Position numbers and translations under genes: made by a program. Below, piece after piece: positions 1 through 9,404 of a stretch of DNA of 64,000 bases. The number at the start of each line of letters is the position of its first letter. The stretch's first letter is position 1. This stretch comes from Anderseniella sp963700885 (GTDB lineage Bacteria; Pseudomonadota; Alphaproteobacteria; Rhizobiales; Aestuariivirgaceae), in contig CAVOZJ010000022.1 in the NCBI GenBank assembly GCA_963700885.1, positions 180,738 to 244,737 of the forward strand, in the 5' to 3' direction. The notes beneath the pieces are model-generated. The model had not been told where the DNA came from. It made no database searches and worked only from the letters and a program-made list of their open reading frames with translations.

Positions 1-234
1 AAATCTGAGGTTATGGCCTTTGCACGCAGTGTCGCGGTCTGCCCGAGGCATAGTAGCCCTGACAAGTCTGGCTCATGGCGGCGCAAACACGATCTACATC
101 AGAAATACAGATGCGGGTCTGCGCAAGATTCTCAAGGCTATAGCAGATCCCGGTAACGGCGACCCACTTCACACGCAACAGAAAATGCCGCGACAGTCTG
201 GGAGGCTGCATTGATCTTGTGAAAGGTTGAATTT

Positions 235-1503
235 CTATTTCAGTGTCGCCACGATCTCTTGCATGGCGACCAGGAATTGCGAGACTTCCTGTTCACTATT
301 GTAGTGACAAAGTGAAACCCGGATACAAGATGGCAGCCCCAGTGGTGTAAGAACATTGCCAGAATAATGATCTGCCTTTCTGACGTGGGTGCGGATGCCC
401 TTTTCATTCAAGGCGGCAACCACGTCCAGTGCGTCAACACCATCAACAGTCAGCGATACCAGTCCTTCGCGCGCCGGGTTGTCGACGCCGCCAATGATGG
501 TCACGCCCGGCATTTCCGCCAGTCCTTTCAGATTGCCCACACCGTTCAGCATGGCATCGGTCAAGGAGTTCTCGTGGGCATGGATTGCGGCGGCGGCCGC
601 TTCTATCCGGGTGCGCGGTACATCACTTTCCGTGAAATTGCCGCCCAGCCAGTCAAAATAATCCACCACGTCTGAAAACGTCGCATAGGCACCGGTATCG
701 CGTGTGCCCAGTTCCCAGTTCTCAGCCGGTCCGCCAATCAGACCTTCACGCGGCAGAGCCGTCAGCCGGTCCGATGCCCAAGCAACACCATAGCCGTGGC
801 GTGAAAACACCTTGTAGGGCGACACCACGTAACCATCCACGTTGCAGCCCTCGATATCAATGTGGCCATGACTGGCATGCTGAATACCATCGACAATGAT
901 GAAACAATCCGGCGCCACTTTGCGAATAGCGGCAGAAACATTGGCAACATCCACCGACATTCCGGTAACCGGAGAGGTATGAAGAATGGTGGCAACCCGC
1001 ACATCCGGCGTGACATGCCGGGCATAATCCTCCGCTGTCACTGTCCCGGTCGCGTCGTCATGGCGAACCGCCACATATGGCTTGCCGGTTACCTCAGCCC
1101 ACCTTGTCGCAGCGCTGCGGGACGCCGGGTGTTCCAGCGTAGATCCCAGAACAACACCCCCCTGCTCAGCTCCCACTATCGCTGTCCTGATCAGGCGGAA
1201 CAATAGTTCGGTTCCGCTTTCCCCGACAAAAAACTGTCCGTCTTTTACATTGAACAGGGTCCTCATCCTGGACTTCGAAGCGTTGATGGTGTCTGTCAAT
1301 TGATGTGATGCTGGATTATCGCGGCCCTGGTTGTCTGGAATGGCAGCAAATTTCGCCGATGTGGCGACTACCGATTTGAGCGTCAGTGCGCCGCCAGCAT
1401 TCTCAAAAAACACCCGCGGCCCCTGAAACGGGCACGTGTCTACGTGGGCAAACCTGTCTCGCACCTGGTCCAGAAGACCAGCTTTTTCAGCAATCATTCT
1501 CAT
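235..1503 (-). CDS. Class V aminotransferase (cysteine desulfurase-like fold)
   Basis: This is a 422-residue PLP enzyme of aminotransferase class V, the fold of cysteine desulfurases and related lyases. The Schiff-base lysine is K231 in SPYKVFSRHG, and the cofactor-contacting Asp205 and His209 lie in VDGIQHASHGH. No active-site cysteine loop of the IscS or SufS kind is obvious, so the substrate is unknown and it should not be called a desulfurase. It is the last gene of a dapA–smpB–aminotransferase run on the minus strand, 26 bp after smpB, and is probably cotranscribed. The length is normal for the family. Confidence 0.85.
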   Translation of the reverse strand: MRMIAEKAGLLDQVRDRFAHVDTCPFQGPRVFFENAGGALTLKSVVATSAKFAAIPDNQGRDNPASHQLTDTINASKSRMRTLFNVKDGQFFVGESGTELLFRLIRTAIVGAEQGGVVLGSTLEHPASRSAATRWAEVTGKPYVAVRHDDATGTVTAEDYARHVTPDVRVATILHTSPVTGMSVDVANVSAAIRKVAPDCFIIVDGIQHASHGHIDIEGCNVDGYVVSPYKVFSRHGYGVAWASDRLTALPREGLIGGPAENWELGTRDTGAYATFSDVVDYFDWLGGNFTESDVPRTRIEAAAAAIHAHENSLTDAMLNGVGNLKGLAEMPGVTIIGGVDNPAREGLVSLTVDGVDALDVVAALNEKGIRTHVRKADHYSGNVLTPLGLPSCIRVSLCHYNSEQEVSQFLVAMQEIVATLK

Positions 1504-1529
1504 ACTCCGTAAAACAGGACGGCGTGACC

Positions 1530-2018
1530 CTAGCCTCTTTCGCGCATCAACCGTGCCTTGTCACGTTGCCAGTCGCGCTTTTTTTCCGTCTCGCGCTTGT
1601 CGTGAATTTTTTTGCCCTTGGCAAGCGCGATTTCCAGTTTCACCCGGCCACGTTCATTGAAGTAGATTTTCAGCGGTATGATGGTCAGCCCTTCCCTGTC
1701 AATCGCCTGGCCAAGCCGGGCGATTTCACGTGAATGAGCCAACAGTTTACGGATACGGCGGGGTTCATGGTTGAATCGGTTGCCCTGGTTGTATTCCGGG
1801 ATATGCGCGTTGATCCACCACAACTCGCCGTTCTTTACCTGGACATAGCTTTCCGCAATGGTGGCCTTTGAAGCGCGTAGCGACTTGACCTCGGTGCCGG
1901 TCAACATGACACCGACTTCAAGATTGTCCATGATTTCATAGTCAAACCGCGCTCGCCGGTTGTCAGCTATGACCGGGTTGCCGGAGCGCCGTTTCGCGCC
2001 ACCACTTTTGGAAGACAT
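1530..2018 (-). CDS. smpB: SsrA-binding protein SmpB
   Basis: SmpB binds tmRNA and takes part in trans-translation, which rescues stalled ribosomes. The 162-residue protein has the family features: the N-terminal ADNRRARFDYEI strand, the GTEVKSLR motif, NGELWWINAHIPEY, and a basic C-terminal tail (HDKRETEKKRDWQRDKAR) that enters the ribosomal mRNA channel. Length is typical for alphaproteobacteria. It lies 22 bp downstream of dapA on the same strand, an arrangement often seen in Hyphomicrobiales. Confidence 0.97.
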   Translation of the reverse strand: MSSKSGGAKRRSGNPVIADNRRARFDYEIMDNLEVGVMLTGTEVKSLRASKATIAESYVQVKNGELWWINAHIPEYNQGNRFNHEPRRIRKLLAHSREIARLGQAIDREGLTIIPLKIYFNERGRVKLEIALAKGKKIHDKRETEKKRDWQRDKARLMRERG

Positions 2019-2040
2019 GTTCTGGCACCCACTATCACAA

Positions 2041-2931
2041 TCAGTTCAACAGGCCGGCATGAACCATTGCCGCCTTGACCTGTTGACGTGCGCCTTCGGT
2101 GGCCGGCAAGATCGGCAAGCGAGCATCTTCAAGTGCATGGCCCAGCAGGCTCACTGCATATTTGACCGGCGAAGGGCTGGTTTCACAGAACAGGGCAGAA
2201 TGCAGTGGCATCAAACGGTCCTGAATGGTTAGCGCCTTGGCATAATCCCCGGCCAGGGTCGCTTCCTGGAATTCTGCACACAGGCGCGGCGCAACATTTG
2301 CGGTTACCGAAATGCATCCTGTCCCGCCATGCGCGTTGAATGCCAGCGCTGTTCCGTCTTCACCGGACAACTGGATGAACTTTTCACCCGACGCAAGGCG
2401 CTGCAGCGATGGTCGTGCAAGATCGGCCGTCGCATCCTTGGTGCCGATCACGTTGGCAAAATCCCTTGCAAGCCGCGCCAGGGTATTGACTGAAATCTCA
2501 GCTACTGTGCGGCCGGGCACATTATATACAAACACGGGCAGCGACGGCACTGCTCTTGCCACTGCAGCAAAGTGCTCATACAGGCCTTCCTGGGTAGGCT
2601 TGTTGTAATAAGGTACCACGGAAAGCGCTGCATCAGCCCCGGCCTGATGGGCGTGAACCGTAAAATCAACAGCCTCGGCAGTGGAATTCGAACCCGTACC
2701 GGCAATAACCGGAATGCGACCGGCTGATGTTTCAACGGCAATCTCGACAACACGCTTGTGCTCATCGTGGCTGAGTGTTGGTGATTCCCCGGTTGTGCCA
2801 ACAGGAACAATACCGTGGGTGCCTTCCGCGATATGCCACTCGATGAGTTTGCGAAACGCGGCTTCATCCACTTTGCCATTCTTGAACGGTGTAATAAGTG
2901 CGGGAAAAGAGCCGTGAAAGCGTGCGTCCAT
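2041..2931 (-). CDS. dapA: 4-hydroxy-tetrahydrodipicolinate synthase
   Basis: DapA condenses pyruvate with aspartate semialdehyde, the first committed step of lysine and diaminopimelate synthesis. The 296-residue TIM-barrel protein shows the GTTGE substrate loop (45-49), the YYNKPTQEGLYEHF segment, Tyr136 in YNVPGRT and the Schiff-base Lys165 in GTKDATAD. It is the first gene of the dapA–smpB–aminotransferase run and diverges from the lytic transglycosylase gene, so both promoters should lie in the 389-bp gap. Confidence 0.97.
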   Translation of the reverse strand: MDARFHGSFPALITPFKNGKVDEAAFRKLIEWHIAEGTHGIVPVGTTGESPTLSHDEHKRVVEIAVETSAGRIPVIAGTGSNSTAEAVDFTVHAHQAGADAALSVVPYYNKPTQEGLYEHFAAVARAVPSLPVFVYNVPGRTVAEISVNTLARLARDFANVIGTKDATADLARPSLQRLASGEKFIQLSGEDGTALAFNAHGGTGCISVTANVAPRLCAEFQEATLAGDYAKALTIQDRLMPLHSALFCETSPSPVKYAVSLLGHALEDARLPILPATEGARQQVKAAMVHAGLLN

Positions 2932-3320
2932 TTCGAAACCTCAACAATTCGTAAAACATATTGCGCTACACAACACAGGCATTCCATGTGCGTACTCAAT
3001 CAACCCGGCCCAATGTCCTTAACCCAGGCGCGGCACCATAGACCCGCTATTGCAGTGCGGCAACCGAAAGGTTCCGGGGCAACGGCCACATGGCAGCCGC
3101 AATCTGCGGTTAGTCGTTTGTGCCGCAAAGTAAGCATGCAGCCCCATAAGCGGGGTGGGAAACGATGACAGAAAACGCATGCAGGTTTGCGACCGCAACT
3201 TGCTCAATCACTTTGAGTGCAGCGAGAGATCAGATTTTTGACCGGTTTGATCAAAATTCACCCCGGTCGACAACAGAATCAAGGTAACTGTTCCCGGTTT
3301 CAGAACGGCACGAGGACGGC
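2932..3320. other. Intergenic region between divergent dapA and slt
   Basis: This 389-bp gap separates dapA (minus) from the transglycosylase gene (plus). It must hold both promoters. I see no convincing short gene, tRNA, repeat or terminator in it. Confidence 0.5.
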
Positions 3321-5492
3321 ATGGACTACAAATCTTCAGGGAATTTGACATATTGGCGAGCGGCACTCGCCGGTGCACTGGGCCTTGCAATTGCAGGCAG
3401 CCATGCCGGACCGGCGGCAGCGCGCAGCTCAAGTGTGTCGGAACAACCTTCAACTCAGGAGCTTGTAACCACCGGCAACACGCGCTCACAGCCCGGCAAC
3501 CAGTCTGTTTCTGTCGAAGCGCTGAGAGCAGCGCTGAAAAAGGACTGGCAGGCTGCGTTCGATCTTGCTGCCAGGTCGCAGGACCAGGCGACACTGAAAG
3601 CGGTAGAATGGCTCTATATTCGCAAAAGCCCTACTGATGCGGGGGCTGAGCGGATCATGAATTTTGTTGCTGCGAACCCGGACTGGCCAGCCACAACACC
3701 CCTGACCCGGATGGCGGAAGCCATTCTGGCCAGAGAAACCACTCCCATTGATTCTGTTGCCCGCCACTTCAATCGTTTCACTCCGATCTCCTCCCAGGGT
3801 CATGTCGCCTATGCCCGGCTGGCGCTGGCTCGCGGCGACAAGACAACAGCAGCAGATTCGATCAGGACGGCGTGGTCGAACCCTCAATTGGCGCCTCACC
3901 TAGTAAAGCAGATCATCAGCGATTACCGCCACCTGTTAAACAGGTCCGATCACGAGGCCCGCATGTGGGCGCTGGTGATGGCGCAGGAAACGAATGCCGC
4001 AATTCAGGCTGCCGGGTATGTCTCAAAGGCACATGCAGACGCAGCCAGGACTGCCCAGGCTTTGATCCGGCGCAAGAGTACCGGTCCTGAACATTACAAG
4101 AAACTGCCTGCCGAATTCCGCAACCGGCCGCCCATGGTGTACGCCTATGCCCGTTGGTTGCGGCGCAAGGACAGGCACGCTGAAGCGTTCCAGATGCTGA
4201 AACAGGCACCGGCTACACATGCTGCCCAGATTGATCCTGACCAGTGGTTTGTCGAAAAACGCCTTGCTGCACGCAACATGGCTGGTCCGCAGTACAAAAA
4301 GGCCTGGCCGGGCATATACAAGATGATGGCGGCACACGGCTACACCTCCGGCAATCAGTTCATCGAAGGCGAATTCCTCGCCGGCTGGTATGCCCTGCGC
4401 AAACTCTCTGATCCGGGCAAGGCCGCCGTGCATTTCAAGCGAATTACCGAAGCCGCAACAACTCGCACAGATGGATCACGCGGGTGGTACTGGCTTGGCC
4501 GCGCGCGCGCGGCAAAAGGAGAAAGCGGCCGCGCTGAAGAAGCCTATCGCATGGCAGCAGCCTCGCCGACCCTGTTTTACGGTCAGTTGGCATTGGGAAA
4601 GCTCGGGCAAGGCAACAATCCGCTCAAAATAAGCACCGGGAATGCAACCGTTGCGGCAAAGCAGAGCGTTGAATCGGTTGAGATATTCCGGGCGGCGCGT
4701 TTGATTGCCCAGGCCGGTGGTGACACGCAGATATTGCCGTTCATGTTCCCCATTGCACGAGCCATAAAATCCCATGATGAAGCCGCCGCCGCCATTGACC
4801 ACATACACACCCATGCTGGTCACTTTGCAGCAATCAGGCTGGCCAAGGCATTCGGCAGTCTGGAGATCGACATCGATAACTGGGCCTATCCGGTAAACGC
4901 CATGCCCGAGTGGAAGACCATCAACAGGAAGGTGGAGCGCTCGGTCGTTATGGGGCTGTCCAGGCAGGAAAGCGAATTCAATGCTACGGCCGGCAGTCAC
5001 GCCGGCGCCAAAGGGCTGATGCAGATCATGCCAGGAACCGGGCGGCTGATCGCCAGGCAGTACAAGCTAGCCGGTTACAAGACTGACCATTTGACCTCCA
5101 GGCCTGATCTCAATGTATCAATGGGCGAGGCCTATCTCGGTGATATGATAGATGAATTCAAAGGTTCATACATAATGGGCTTTACCAGCTACAATGCAGG
5201 CCCGGGCAACACGATCAAATGGCTAAAGGCCTACGGAGATCCCCGCAAGGGTGAAATCGACGCTGTCGACTGGATTGAATCCATTCCGATTACCGAAACC
5301 CGGAAGTACGTTCAAAAAGTGATGCAGAACGTGCATGTTTATCGAACCAGGCTCGGGCACCGCAAGCACACCATGCATGCCGACATCAACCGGGGCGGCA
5401 GTTCGCCCTCTGTCGCCTCTTCCAACGACACACCGGCTTCAGGCTGCGGCGAGGGCAAGCAGACAATTGCTTCACTGATTTCCGGCTGCTAG
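3321..5492 (+). CDS. slt: Soluble lytic murein transglycosylase (Slt70-like)
   Basis: This periplasmic enzyme cleaves the MurNAc–GlcNAc bond of peptidoglycan, forming 1,6-anhydro ends. Residues ~10-35 look like a signal peptide (hydrophobic core ending GPAAARS). A long alpha-helical superhelical region follows. The C-terminal SLT domain starts near 540, with catalytic Glu550 in SRQESEFN, then GLMQIMPGTGR and TSYNAGPGN. Length (723 residues) fits the Slt70 group. GAGGA about 8 bp upstream supports the start. It is divergent from dapA, a familiar neighbourhood in Hyphomicrobiales. Confidence 0.93.
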   Translation: MDYKSSGNLTYWRAALAGALGLAIAGSHAGPAAARSSSVSEQPSTQELVTTGNTRSQPGNQSVSVEALRAALKKDWQAAFDLAARSQDQATLKAVEWLYIRKSPTDAGAERIMNFVAANPDWPATTPLTRMAEAILARETTPIDSVARHFNRFTPISSQGHVAYARLALARGDKTTAADSIRTAWSNPQLAPHLVKQIISDYRHLLNRSDHEARMWALVMAQETNAAIQAAGYVSKAHADAARTAQALIRRKSTGPEHYKKLPAEFRNRPPMVYAYARWLRRKDRHAEAFQMLKQAPATHAAQIDPDQWFVEKRLAARNMAGPQYKKAWPGIYKMMAAHGYTSGNQFIEGEFLAGWYALRKLSDPGKAAVHFKRITEAATTRTDGSRGWYWLGRARAAKGESGRAEEAYRMAAASPTLFYGQLALGKLGQGNNPLKISTGNATVAAKQSVESVEIFRAARLIAQAGGDTQILPFMFPIARAIKSHDEAAAAIDHIHTHAGHFAAIRLAKAFGSLEIDIDNWAYPVNAMPEWKTINRKVERSVVMGLSRQESEFNATAGSHAGAKGLMQIMPGTGRLIARQYKLAGYKTDHLTSRPDLNVSMGEAYLGDMIDEFKGSYIMGFTSYNAGPGNTIKWLKAYGDPRKGEIDAVDWIESIPITETRKYVQKVMQNVHVYRTRLGHRKHTMHADINRGGSSPSVASSNDTPASGCGEGKQTIASLISGC

Positions 5493-5500
5493 GTCAGCAT

Positions 5501-5527
5501 GGTTTCTGAGTGAACCGATCAGAAACC
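5501..5527. terminator. Hairpin between convergent slt and HHH-protein gene
   Basis: GGTTTCTGA (5501-5509) pairs perfectly with TCAGAAACC (5519-5527) around a 9-nt loop, just after the slt stop and before the end of the opposing gene. No T-run follows on either strand, so a bidirectional terminator role is only an inference. Confidence 0.35.
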
Positions 5528-5540
5528 GGGAACAATACAT

Positions 5541-6179
5541 TTACCTGGCCTTTTTGGCTGGCTTGCGATCCGCTGATCTGGCTTTGCCGGGATTGCCATA
5601 GCGTTTGTTGAACTGATCCATGTCATCAGCGGCCAGAAGTTTGCACTGGGCAATCCACTCGTCACGCTCAATGCGGCCCTTGAAGCGCAAGTGTTCGTCA
5701 ACCCAGGCAACCTGATCCCTGCCCCATCCGGCAATCTGGTCAAAGTGGAAAAAGCCAAGTCCATGCAGGGTTTTTTCCAGTTTCGGACCAACCCCTGAAA
5801 TCATTTGCAACTTGTCGGGTTTGCCGCCGCGGGCGCCCGGCAAACCCTTGGGACGCAAGGGTTTACCTGTCGAAACAGGTTCAGCAGCATTCTTCGAGGC
5901 GGGTCCGGAACTGACCGCCTTGGTGGCAGATGTCGCCTCCCTGACGGGCGCGGCCGGCTTTTCAGATTCAGGTCTGCTTTCCGGCCCACTCGCCGAACCA
6001 GGCTCCACCCGGGTCATTTTTTCAGGAGCCGCCATTGTCTCGGCTGCACTGGCTCTTGCTGGCTTTGCCGGAGTTGACTTTCCTGTACCCGTCATGGTGC
6101 GGATCAGACAACCCAGAATGCAACCTATCATGAAAACAAGCAGCAACAAAAGCAGTAGTTGAAGTGCGAGATGCGGCAT
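5541..6179 (-). CDS. Membrane-anchored helix-hairpin-helix domain protein
   Basis: The ~212-residue protein starts with a transmembrane helix (LALQLLLLLLLVFMIGCILG), continues with a long Pro/Ala/Glu-rich low-complexity linker, and ends in a globular domain, ISGVGPKLEKTLHGLGFFHF, typical of a helix-hairpin-helix fold. From memory this last domain resembles the extra C-terminal domain of alphaproteobacterial NuoE proteins, so it may be a stand-alone relative. I chose the ATG at 6179 because GAGGGA lies ~10 bp upstream; a GTG at 6212 would add 11 residues. It follows a 41-residue membrane protein on the same strand. Function is unknown. Confidence 0.7.
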   Translation of the reverse strand: MPHLALQLLLLLLLVFMIGCILGCLIRTMTGTGKSTPAKPARASAAETMAAPEKMTRVEPGSASGPESRPESEKPAAPVREATSATKAVSSGPASKNAAEPVSTGKPLRPKGLPGARGGKPDKLQMISGVGPKLEKTLHGLGFFHFDQIAGWGRDQVAWVDEHLRFKGRIERDEWIAQCKLLAADDMDQFNKRYGNPGKARSADRKPAKKAR

Positions 6180-6291
6180 AGTCCAGTTTCCCTCTGATTC
6201 TGATTCAGTCACTGCCCGGCCGGCTGTTTTCCGGCTCTATCAATCAAAAACCTTGAATCTGCCCGGTTCCAACAGGCAGAATCAACCAATC

Positions 6292-6417
6292 TTAATTGAG
6301 ATCTGCGCTACGGCATGTCACCCAGCCAACTATAATCCCCAGCGCCAGCGCTGCCGCCAACCAGTACCAGTTATGGTTGGCAACAGCCATTGTGTCATTG
6401 AAATTCCAGGCATTCAT
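6292..6417 (-). CDS. 41-residue single-pass membrane protein
   Basis: This small gene encodes 41 residues, with a central hydrophobic helix NWYWLAAALALGIIVGWVTC. GAGGGA sits ~9 bp before the ATG, and a TAA closes the frame. The helix ends in G-x-x-x-G-W-x-x-C, similar in pattern to the GCILGC end of the helix in the downstream protein (5541-6179). The two genes lie in tandem 112 bp apart and could form one transcript and perhaps a membrane pair; that pairing is inference. The function is unknown. Confidence 0.55.
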   Translation of the reverse strand: MNAWNFNDTMAVANHNWYWLAAALALGIIVGWVTCRSADLN

Positions 6418-7563
6418 CGGTCAATTCCCTCGGTTCAGGACCCTCTAATTCGTGCGCCGGTTGGCTGCGCGGCCCTTTCGGGTTCCAATTCTGGTATTCA
6501 GATGGCTTTCACCATGGCCGGCAGCGGTTATATTATCCGTCCTGACGCCGCGAGCAAGCTGTGAGTCACCTGCTGCTCGCTCAATGCCTGATTGTAACTG
6601 CCGGGCGGTTGCCAGTCTGCGTGGCCACCGGTTGCCACTGCAGTCACTGGTGAATCAGGGATCCCTGCCCGGTTTTAGGCTTTTGCTGGAAATTTCAACA
6701 GTCAGTTTCCTGGCTTCACTTTCTGGCCAGCGCATTTTCATGGAGGATCGTAGCGAACACCCGGAAACCTTGTGGACAACCGGAAACGCTGGCGGAATTT
6801 TTTCCACAGCCTCTGTTACAGACTGCCGCCTGTGGGCAGCAGCGGCCGCTGTCTATCCATATGGCAACATCGCCTGCGGCACTTTTTCCTGAACCCGTTT
6901 TATTCCAACACGAATTTACCTGTCAGCTTTCACCGAACCAAAGTTGTCCGGTCTCGTCTTCAGCTATTTGTACCGGTTGCGGCCCTCGAATCGCAAAACA
7001 ACGTGCCGATTGCCCGTTCTCTCCCCATGGAATCACGCACTGAATTCCCGCGCGCAACGCCCAGAAATGAGCTGTCCACACGGTCGTGTGGCACCTTTCA
7101 TCCCCTACACACAGCAAGTTGTCGTAGGTCCCGGCTTTGCGGCCTGCCTGCAGAATTCCGCACAGATATGGCTTGATGGTTTGCTGGCCGCTGGCAGCAC
7201 TGGTGACACAGCGCGACCCATGAAAGTTTTCAATAATTGGCTGATTTTTGCCGTTTTAAACAATGATCATCGACCCGGTTGCTGTTGGTTTCCAGGTCTG
7301 CCATCGGCCGCCCATACCTTTTGCAGGCACCATGATGCAGTTTAACGCCCCAGGTTTCCCCTACGGCGAAGTGTGGCAAAAATGTCACACTTCTTAAAAT
7401 AATGATTGGGGGCCCAATCTGATGGTTGATTTTTGCGCTTTGAACATGGAAAACAGTCGTTGTGTGATTTGGTTTTACACGCCGTCCTCCTAAAGTCCCG
7501 GTTTGCAGGGGAAAGTTTCCGGGGGGCAAACCTAACTCTAGAGAATTTATGGGAGTAACCATA
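6418..7563. other. Long stretch without a recognisable gene upstream of the porin
   Basis: About 1.15 kb lies between the 41-residue gene and the porin start. The open frames in it resemble no family I know. I find no tRNA, repeat or insertion element. The last ~150 bp should hold the porin promoter and leader, which has GC-rich inverted segments around 7485-7530. The rest may be decayed or regulatory sequence. Confidence 0.45.
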
Positions 7564-9054
7564 ATGTCAAATATGTTTCGTAAAGCTCTGCTCGGTGGTG
7601 CGGCCCTCGCCGTAATGACCACTGGTGCAGCTGCTGATGAACTTGCTACCCTGAAGGCTCAGCTCGCTGCCCTTCAGACCCAGGTAGACACAATGCAGGA
7701 ACAGTCTGCCCAGGCAGCTGCCAGCTCGTCTGCCCTGCGCTATGAGCGTGGTCTCGGAGGCAACAACTGGGGTCTTGATGCAGTAAAGGACAGCGCAAAT
7801 GTCAATAGTGGCAGTGGTTTCACTGTTGCTGTAACCCCAACTGCCGATCTTCCTGCACCGGTCGCTGAAGTAACCGTGTACGGTTATGTTGCCGGCCACA
7901 TTGCTTATGACTTTGATGGCACACATGGTGTTGCCAACTCATTCAGCTCAAGCACCGTCGGAAATGACTCAGGCGATCACATCGGCATTACGGGGAAACA
8001 GTCCCGTTTCGGCATCAAGTCCAAGATCGATACGTCAATTGGTCAGATTCGCACGCAGATCGAAGGTGACTTCACATCAGGTGGCAACTCCGGAAGCACA
8101 CTGTTCCGTTTGCGTCATGCTGTTGGCCACTGGGATATGACACCAAACTGGACCTTCAGCATGGGTCAGACCTGGATGACAGCTGCGCTGTTGCCAATCG
8201 GCATCTCGACAGTTGACTTTGCTGGTGCACTGTTGACCTATTCGCGTGCTTCGCAGATTCGTCTTGGCTACGCGGATGGTCCGCTTTCATGGGCGGTGGC
8301 CGTGGAAGAGGCAACCTGGTATTCCAAAACCAACATGCCGAACATTGCAGGATTCCTGCAGTATGACGTTGCTGGCGGTCATCAGTTCATCATAACCGGT
8401 GAAGTTGCTGACTGGGAAGGTGCTCGTTTCACGGACAACGTAGGCCACTGTAATGGTGTTGAATACAACAACGGCCCAACAGTCAATTTGACAGACGAAG
8501 TCTCCAGAATAACGTGTTCTGGTCTTAACGGCAGTTTCGTGGACAGTTCCCAGGTTAACGGTAACGACGAACTCGGCTGGGCAGTTCAGGCAGGTGCAAA
8601 CTTCAACCTGGCTGATGTTGCGACACTGACCATGGGCGTTGGCTACGGTGCAGGTCTTCTGACACAGAAGTTCGTGTTTGAAGATGGCTTTAGCCCCGTC
8701 GACGCAAGTGGTGACCCGCTTGAAGCATGGGCTTTCCTGGTCGGCTTGTCTTTCGGCCTGTCTGAAACCACGAGTTTCAACACAATGTTCAGCTATGTTG
8801 ATGCTCTTGACGATCAGCCAATCGGTGGATCTCGCGCACACGATACTCTGATAAATCCAAAGGACAGGATCTACAAGGTACACGCCAACATTCTGTGGCA
8901 GCCTGTCAAGCAGATGCGGATGGGTTGGGAAGTTATCTGGGCCCAGTCTCACTACCAGACAATTTCAAACGAAGAATTTGACTGTGGTGAAAGTTGTGGC
9001 AAAAGTTCAGACGATGGCGTTCGTGCTACCTTCGGAACGTGGTTCTTCTTCTAG
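7564..9054 (+). CDS. Outer-membrane porin, alphaproteobacterial/DcaP-like
   Basis: This is a beta-barrel diffusion channel of the outer membrane. The 496-residue precursor has a signal peptide (RKALLGGAALAVMTTGAAA), a short coiled coil (LATLKAQLAALQTQVDTMQ), and then alternating beta strands. Motifs such as QSRFGIKSKIDTSIGQIRTQ and MTPNWTFSMGQTW are typical of trimeric porins in this class. It ends in aromatic residues (FGTWFFF), as the Bam insertion signal requires. The ATG at 7564 is chosen because GGGAG lies just upstream and the signal peptide starts there; the in-frame ATG at 7549 would overlap that site. Unusually, four Cys cluster in two places (GHCNG..ITCSG, and FDCGESCG). Monocistronic, with its own terminator. 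Confidence 0.9.
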   Translation: MSNMFRKALLGGAALAVMTTGAAADELATLKAQLAALQTQVDTMQEQSAQAAASSSALRYERGLGGNNWGLDAVKDSANVNSGSGFTVAVTPTADLPAPVAEVTVYGYVAGHIAYDFDGTHGVANSFSSSTVGNDSGDHIGITGKQSRFGIKSKIDTSIGQIRTQIEGDFTSGGNSGSTLFRLRHAVGHWDMTPNWTFSMGQTWMTAALLPIGISTVDFAGALLTYSRASQIRLGYADGPLSWAVAVEEATWYSKTNMPNIAGFLQYDVAGGHQFIITGEVADWEGARFTDNVGHCNGVEYNNGPTVNLTDEVSRITCSGLNGSFVDSSQVNGNDELGWAVQAGANFNLADVATLTMGVGYGAGLLTQKFVFEDGFSPVDASGDPLEAWAFLVGLSFGLSETTSFNTMFSYVDALDDQPIGGSRAHDTLINPKDRIYKVHANILWQPVKQMRMGWEVIWAQSHYQTISNEEFDCGESCGKSSDDGVRATFGTWFFF

Positions 9055-9092
9055 GAAGACATGACAATCGTCTGATCCAGATCAGACTTCAG

Positions 9093-9125
9093 AGTCGGCT
9101 CAGGGAAATCTGAGCCGGCTTTTTT
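9093..9125 (+). terminator. Rho-independent terminator of the porin gene
   Basis: An 11-bp stem (AGTCGGCTCAG / CTGAGCCGGCT, one G·T pair) with a 6-nt loop runs into a T-run, 38 bp after the porin stop. A second small palindrome, TCTGAT-CCAG-ATCAGA (9071-9086), lies directly before it. Confidence 0.9.
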
Positions 9126-9404
9126 GTTGTATCCTGACGGCACCAGCATTCATCAGTTGACGGTGTTTGCAATATCGGATGCTCCAACACCTTCCTCACG
9201 CACCTTACGTGCATCATTTCTTCCGGACCTGAGATCTTACTGTCTTGTCATGCCAATGCCGTCACATTGTCCTTCACCCATGAGCGAGCGCTCAAAACCT
9301 GCAACGAAACCCTGCAAATGGGATTATCGACCTTCCTGTTGCTGTATCAGGCTTGATCGCCAGACCGCGAATGCACCGTGAGTGCCTGATGGCAGCAAAT
9401 ACTG

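Noticed and set aside
1..234. Small open frames at the left edge
   Set aside because: Both strands are open for ~65 codons but resemble nothing known; I see no gene there.
6452..7345. Several overlapping open frames of 60-146 codons before the porin
   Set aside because: None resembles a known protein; composition is low-complexity and no start signal is convincing.
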